From Diplonema papillatum (lineage: Eukaryota > Euglenozoa > Diplonemea > Diplonemida > Diplonemidae): a stretch of 64,000 nucleotides of DNA. The notes below the pieces were generated by a model. It was not told the origin of the DNA. It made no database searches and saw nothing but the letters and a program-made list of their open reading frames with translations. Every line of letters starts with the position of its first letter. Position 1 is the first letter of the stretch. Location of the stretch: contig JAPJBO010000079.1 in assembly GCA_030068145.1 (NCBI GenBank), forward strand, positions 124,001-188,000. The letters are read 5' to 3'. This document shows, in pieces, positions 61,253 through 64,000 of the stretch. Position numbers and translations under genes: made by a program.

Positions 61253-63340
61253 ATGGGTGGAGTGTCGCGCGACAGCGCGAGCGAAGAGTCGCTCGTCGAG
61301 CTGCAGCCGCCGGCGTCGTTCTTCCAGGACGCGCACCGCAGCGCGCCGGCGCCGGTGCAGTGGCACCCATCGGCGGCGCAGTTCACGACCGCGCGGCAGC
61401 GCGAGGAGGACCCGTGGCTGGTCCGGTTCCAGTGGGCGCGGGCCGAGGCGCGCAGCGCAACACCGGCGCTGGAGGACGCCCGTCGGATCCCGTCGATCTC
61501 GGCGGTGTTCGCGCCCAGGCGGCGGCCCAGCCCCACCGGCGGCCCGGCGGCGGCGAAGCTGCCGTACGTCCTCAAGCGCCGCGCGAAGCGGCCGTCCTCC
61601 GCGGGCTTCGCGATCCTCTACGAGGGCTACAACACCACCGACAACCCGTTCTCGATCCCTCCCCCGGTACCCGCCCCCGGCTCGACCACCTTCATCACGC
61701 AGGCGGCTCCGTGCCAGGGCCCGCCGCCGCAGCAAGCCTTCCCGCGCGAACCGCCGCTGGCCGCGTTAAAGTCGGTTCCGGCGTCCCTTCGCCGGCTGCA
61801 CACGCCGCCCCCCCCGCCGCCGGAAGCCCCCGGCCCCGCCAGGAAGAAGAGGGACGCGGCGGCGGCCCTCGCGCAGAGCGGCGCCGACTCGGTCGCCGGC
61901 CGCGAAGCGGGCCGGCAGCAGCTGCAGCAGCAGCAGCAGACGCAGGGCCGGCGGCTGTTGCTGCTGCGGCAGCAGCAGCAACAGCCGCAGCCGCAGCTGC
62001 AGCAGCAGCAGCAACCGCAGCAGGCCCGGCGGCAAGACGTCGCGGCGGCGCTCGAGAAGAAGCTGCAGGCGCCGGCGTCCGACGCGGCGCGGCCGGGGCA
62101 GGCGGTGCTGCACGAGCGGATCCTGCAGCACTACCACGACGCGGCGAGGGACGGAGGGCCCCGGAGCCTCGCCGTCTGCGGCGCGAAGGAGCTGGCCGGC
62201 GCGTCCCTGTTCCTGCAGGGGCAGAGCGCGGCCCCGCCGCAGGAGGCCCCAGACGCCGGCGACCCGTGGGCGGCTGGTGCGAAGGACCCCTTCATCAGCT
62301 TCGAGGTGGTCCTCCCCGGGAACTCCCTTCAGCAAGGCTTCGCTGCCGAAGGCAGCGAGCCGAAGTCGCCGTCGTCGTGGTCGCTGCTGAGGACCAACGG
62401 CTGCCCGCAGCTCGCCCTCAAGACGGGCGCAGCTGGGCTTGACACGGGAGGTGATGTGGCGTCGGTGCGTGGTTCGATGCCGGCGTCGACCCGCCTCGAA
62501 GCCCGGGAGACGCCGCCTCTCTGCAGCCCAGCGAACTCCAGCCACGCGAAGCGGCGGGGCAGCCGGCTTGAGTCCCCGAACCCCAGCCCTTCGAACCTGT
62601 CGCGGCAGCGCCTGTACTCCGTGTACAAGCGGCAGGCGCCGCCAGCACACCCGCCCCAGCCGCGGAAGGCGACGGCGCCGTGGATCGAGCGGTACCCGGC
62701 CCAGTCGCTGAACGACATCTGCGACCTGTACGACGCCCTCGTCGTCGGGCAGCGGAAGCCGTGGGACGCGGTGCCACCCACCCGGCTTCGGTTCGCGGGG
62801 TTCCAGCCGCTCGCCGCACGCGTGCTGGACACGAACCCGAGCGCGAACGGCGTCCCGGGCGAGGAGGCCCTGCAGTTCTTCTTAAGCACCGCAGACACGA
62901 CCGACCCGTCCACCGGCGAGCCGGCGGCGACGCTCGGCGCGTTCGTCGAAGCGGTGAAGCACGCGTTTCCCGGCATGGTCGCATCCAGCACCGGCCAAAA
63001 GCAGGCCGTCAAATCGCCCGGCGGCGCGGCCGCCGCGCGGGTGGAGCTGCGGCGGGAGGTCCTCGAGGCGGAGGCTGCGCGGCTGTCGTTCACGCACTCC
63101 GCGGACCAGGTCGACTTCCTGCAGTTCTCGCAGGGCGCGGGGGCGTCGAAGGTCGGCGTCGAGCTGCGCGCGAACCCGTTCACGTCGCTCAAAGTCACCC
63201 AGCGCAGCATCTGCCGGAAGCTGCGGCACAGGCGCGGGCAGCCCCTTCGACCCATCGGGCAGCAGCCCCAGTCCCCCCCTCTCACCATCAAACAAAGCGA
63301 CGAACAACCTTCGTGCGCACCTCAACCCATGTGGGCGTAG
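61253..63340 (+). CDS. Gln-rich low-complexity protein, unknown function
   Basis: The frame has 695 codons from ATG 61253; upstream in-frame codons belong to a dispersed repeat (also at 41252) and contain no better ATG. Residues 1-60 are acidic. Residues 100-200 are Pro/Arg-rich. Residues 221-260 are Gln runs (QLQQQQQTQ, RQQQQQPQPQLQQQQQ). Residues 260-300 form a helix. The C-terminal third is more ordered, with WIERYPAQSLNDICDLYDAL, ALGAF-type helices and ARVELRREVLEAEAARLSF. No known domain recognised. The Q tract is encoded by mixed CAG/CAA, which limits slippage. It could be a transcription or RNA-granule scaffold, from composition only. Confidence 0.72.
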   Translation: MGGVSRDSASEESLVELQPPASFFQDAHRSAPAPVQWHPSAAQFTTARQREEDPWLVRFQWARAEARSATPALEDARRIPSISAVFAPRRRPSPTGGPAAAKLPYVLKRRAKRPSSAGFAILYEGYNTTDNPFSIPPPVPAPGSTTFITQAAPCQGPPPQQAFPREPPLAALKSVPASLRRLHTPPPPPPEAPGPARKKRDAAAALAQSGADSVAGREAGRQQLQQQQQTQGRRLLLLRQQQQQPQPQLQQQQQPQQARRQDVAAALEKKLQAPASDAARPGQAVLHERILQHYHDAARDGGPRSLAVCGAKELAGASLFLQGQSAAPPQEAPDAGDPWAAGAKDPFISFEVVLPGNSLQQGFAAEGSEPKSPSSWSLLRTNGCPQLALKTGAAGLDTGGDVASVRGSMPASTRLEARETPPLCSPANSSHAKRRGSRLESPNPSPSNLSRQRLYSVYKRQAPPAHPPQPRKATAPWIERYPAQSLNDICDLYDALVVGQRKPWDAVPPTRLRFAGFQPLAARVLDTNPSANGVPGEEALQFFLSTADTTDPSTGEPAATLGAFVEAVKHAFPGMVASSTGQKQAVKSPGGAAAARVELRREVLEAEAARLSFTHSADQVDFLQFSQGAGASKVGVELRANPFTSLKVTQRSICRKLRHRRGQPLRPIGQQPQSPPLTIKQSDEQPSCAPQPMWA

Positions 63341-63368
63341 CCGGAGTTATGTAGCAGCTTGATCGGAT

Positions 63369-63488
63369 TGCAATGCGCGTGCTGTTACTGACACTAGGTG
63401 CACGGGTTGAATACACAGTTAGTCCCGGCGCTTGGGTCGCAACGCGCGCGCTGTCACCAGTACTAGGTGCATGGGTTGAATACACATA
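63369..63488 (+). repeat. 67-bp tandem duplication
   Basis: GCAATGCGCGTGCTGT...TACACTAGGTGCA-type units start at 63370 and 63437 (GCAACGCGCGCGCTGT). Both contain ACTAGGTGCA.GGGTTGAA. Confidence 0.75.
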
Positions 63489-63705
63489 CACGCACCGTGC
63501 GGCTTTCCCCCCGAAAGGTCGGCAGGGGAGTTCTCTCGCTTTGCACTAGCTTCCAATTCTTATTTGACTGCTTCGAAAGCCGCCTGCTTTTTCCAAAGAG
63601 GCTCCGATGCAGTCCAGCCAAAACGCCACCTTCCTCTTCGCCCTCCTCGGCACTGACCAATTGAACGATGAGCTAGCAATATTGCGCGCAGACGAAAAAG
63701 ACGCA

Positions 63706-63785
63706 GGCAGCGTGTTTTGGTAGTTGATCGGAGTTCCGAGCCTGATAATCAAAAACACGGCAATTTCAAGCCGGAAAACAAGCAG
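63706..63785 (+). repeat. dispersed repeat GGTTGATCAGAATTCC, copy 3 (diverged)
   Basis: GGCAGCGTGTTTTGGTAGTTG, ATCGGAGTTCC and a CCGGAAAAC block parallel the copy at 27060-27140. Confidence 0.5.
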
Positions 63786-64000
63786 GAGGTGCAATGGTTG
63801 AGTGCATTGCGAAGTCGAACGAGAACGCTGGCCAGCGGCGAGATGGGTTGCCGGCTGCCTCCGTCTCGGACTGACCAGGATAGGGATAGGTTGAGGAGGT
63901 GGTCCGCGGCATCACCAGTAAAGGGTAGTGCGTTGGTTTACTGTCTGTCAGCTGACATTGATACACTGCGAGTGGTGTACGTAATGCTGTAAACCCCAGA

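Overview
The window is nuclear DNA of a heterotrophic, GC-rich protist. Protein-coding exons use G/C-ending codons. Four genes have GT-AG introns of 0.2-1.3 kb (one perhaps 2.2 kb). Several proteins carry eukaryotic signal peptides or a mitochondrial-type presequence, and there are eukaryotic domains (WW, kelch, GAS2, ER-type HSP70). I cannot name the species. Pyrimidine-rich stretches just before several start codons, secreted glycan hydrolases and a very divergent 18S rRNA fragment would fit a free-living euglenozoan such as a diplonemid, but this is only a hypothesis.

Layout. 0.8-1.5 kb: WW/KOW-like gene (first exon). 2.4-2.5 kb: fragment of the 3' end of 18S rRNA. 5.5-8.1 kb: kelch-repeat gene in four exons, perhaps a fifth at 10.3 kb, with a 355-bp satellite in the last intron. 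10.6-11.5 kb: tRNA-related SINE with a minisatellite tail. 13.1-16.2 kb: large secreted Cys-rich protein, flanked by decayed copies of its own 5' and 3' ends. 17.3-17.9 kb: GAS2-domain protein whose 5' end is duplicated in tandem. 18.9-20.6 kb: protein with several degenerate KH-like units. 21.1-23.0 kb: ER-type HSP70 pseudogene whose middle third is inverted. 24.4-24.7 kb: probable orphan terminal exon. 25.1-25.7 kb: four-TM membrane protein followed by a MITE. 28.6-32.5 kb: four-exon proline-rich protein. 32.5-43.6 kb: gene-poor, repeat-dense block with (CA)119, an AT-rich palindromic island, a 200-bp palindrome, a possible retrotransposon remnant, a 57-bp satellite and a clustered MITE family. 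43.7-54.9 kb: secreted glycan-degrading cluster with a PNGase F-like amidase, a double-GH18 chitinase and a single-GH18 chitinase. 57.0-59.4 kb: two-exon protein with a likely mitochondrial presequence and one TM. 61.3-63.3 kb: Q-rich protein.

How it fits together. The 43.7-54.9 kb cluster encodes three intron-free secreted enzymes that would release N-glycans and hydrolyse chitin, which suits an osmotroph or phagotroph feeding on glycoprotein- and chitin-rich matter. The two chitinases and about 1.5 kb of downstream DNA form a segmental duplication, and the three GH18 domains look homogenised by gene conversion. A second theme is recurrent duplication of gene ends next to intact genes (12.5, 16.3, 17.1 and 45.7-46.2 kb). 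Ten inferred intron donors share GTNTG rather than GTRAGT. Nothing in the window is bacterial, and there is no CRISPR.
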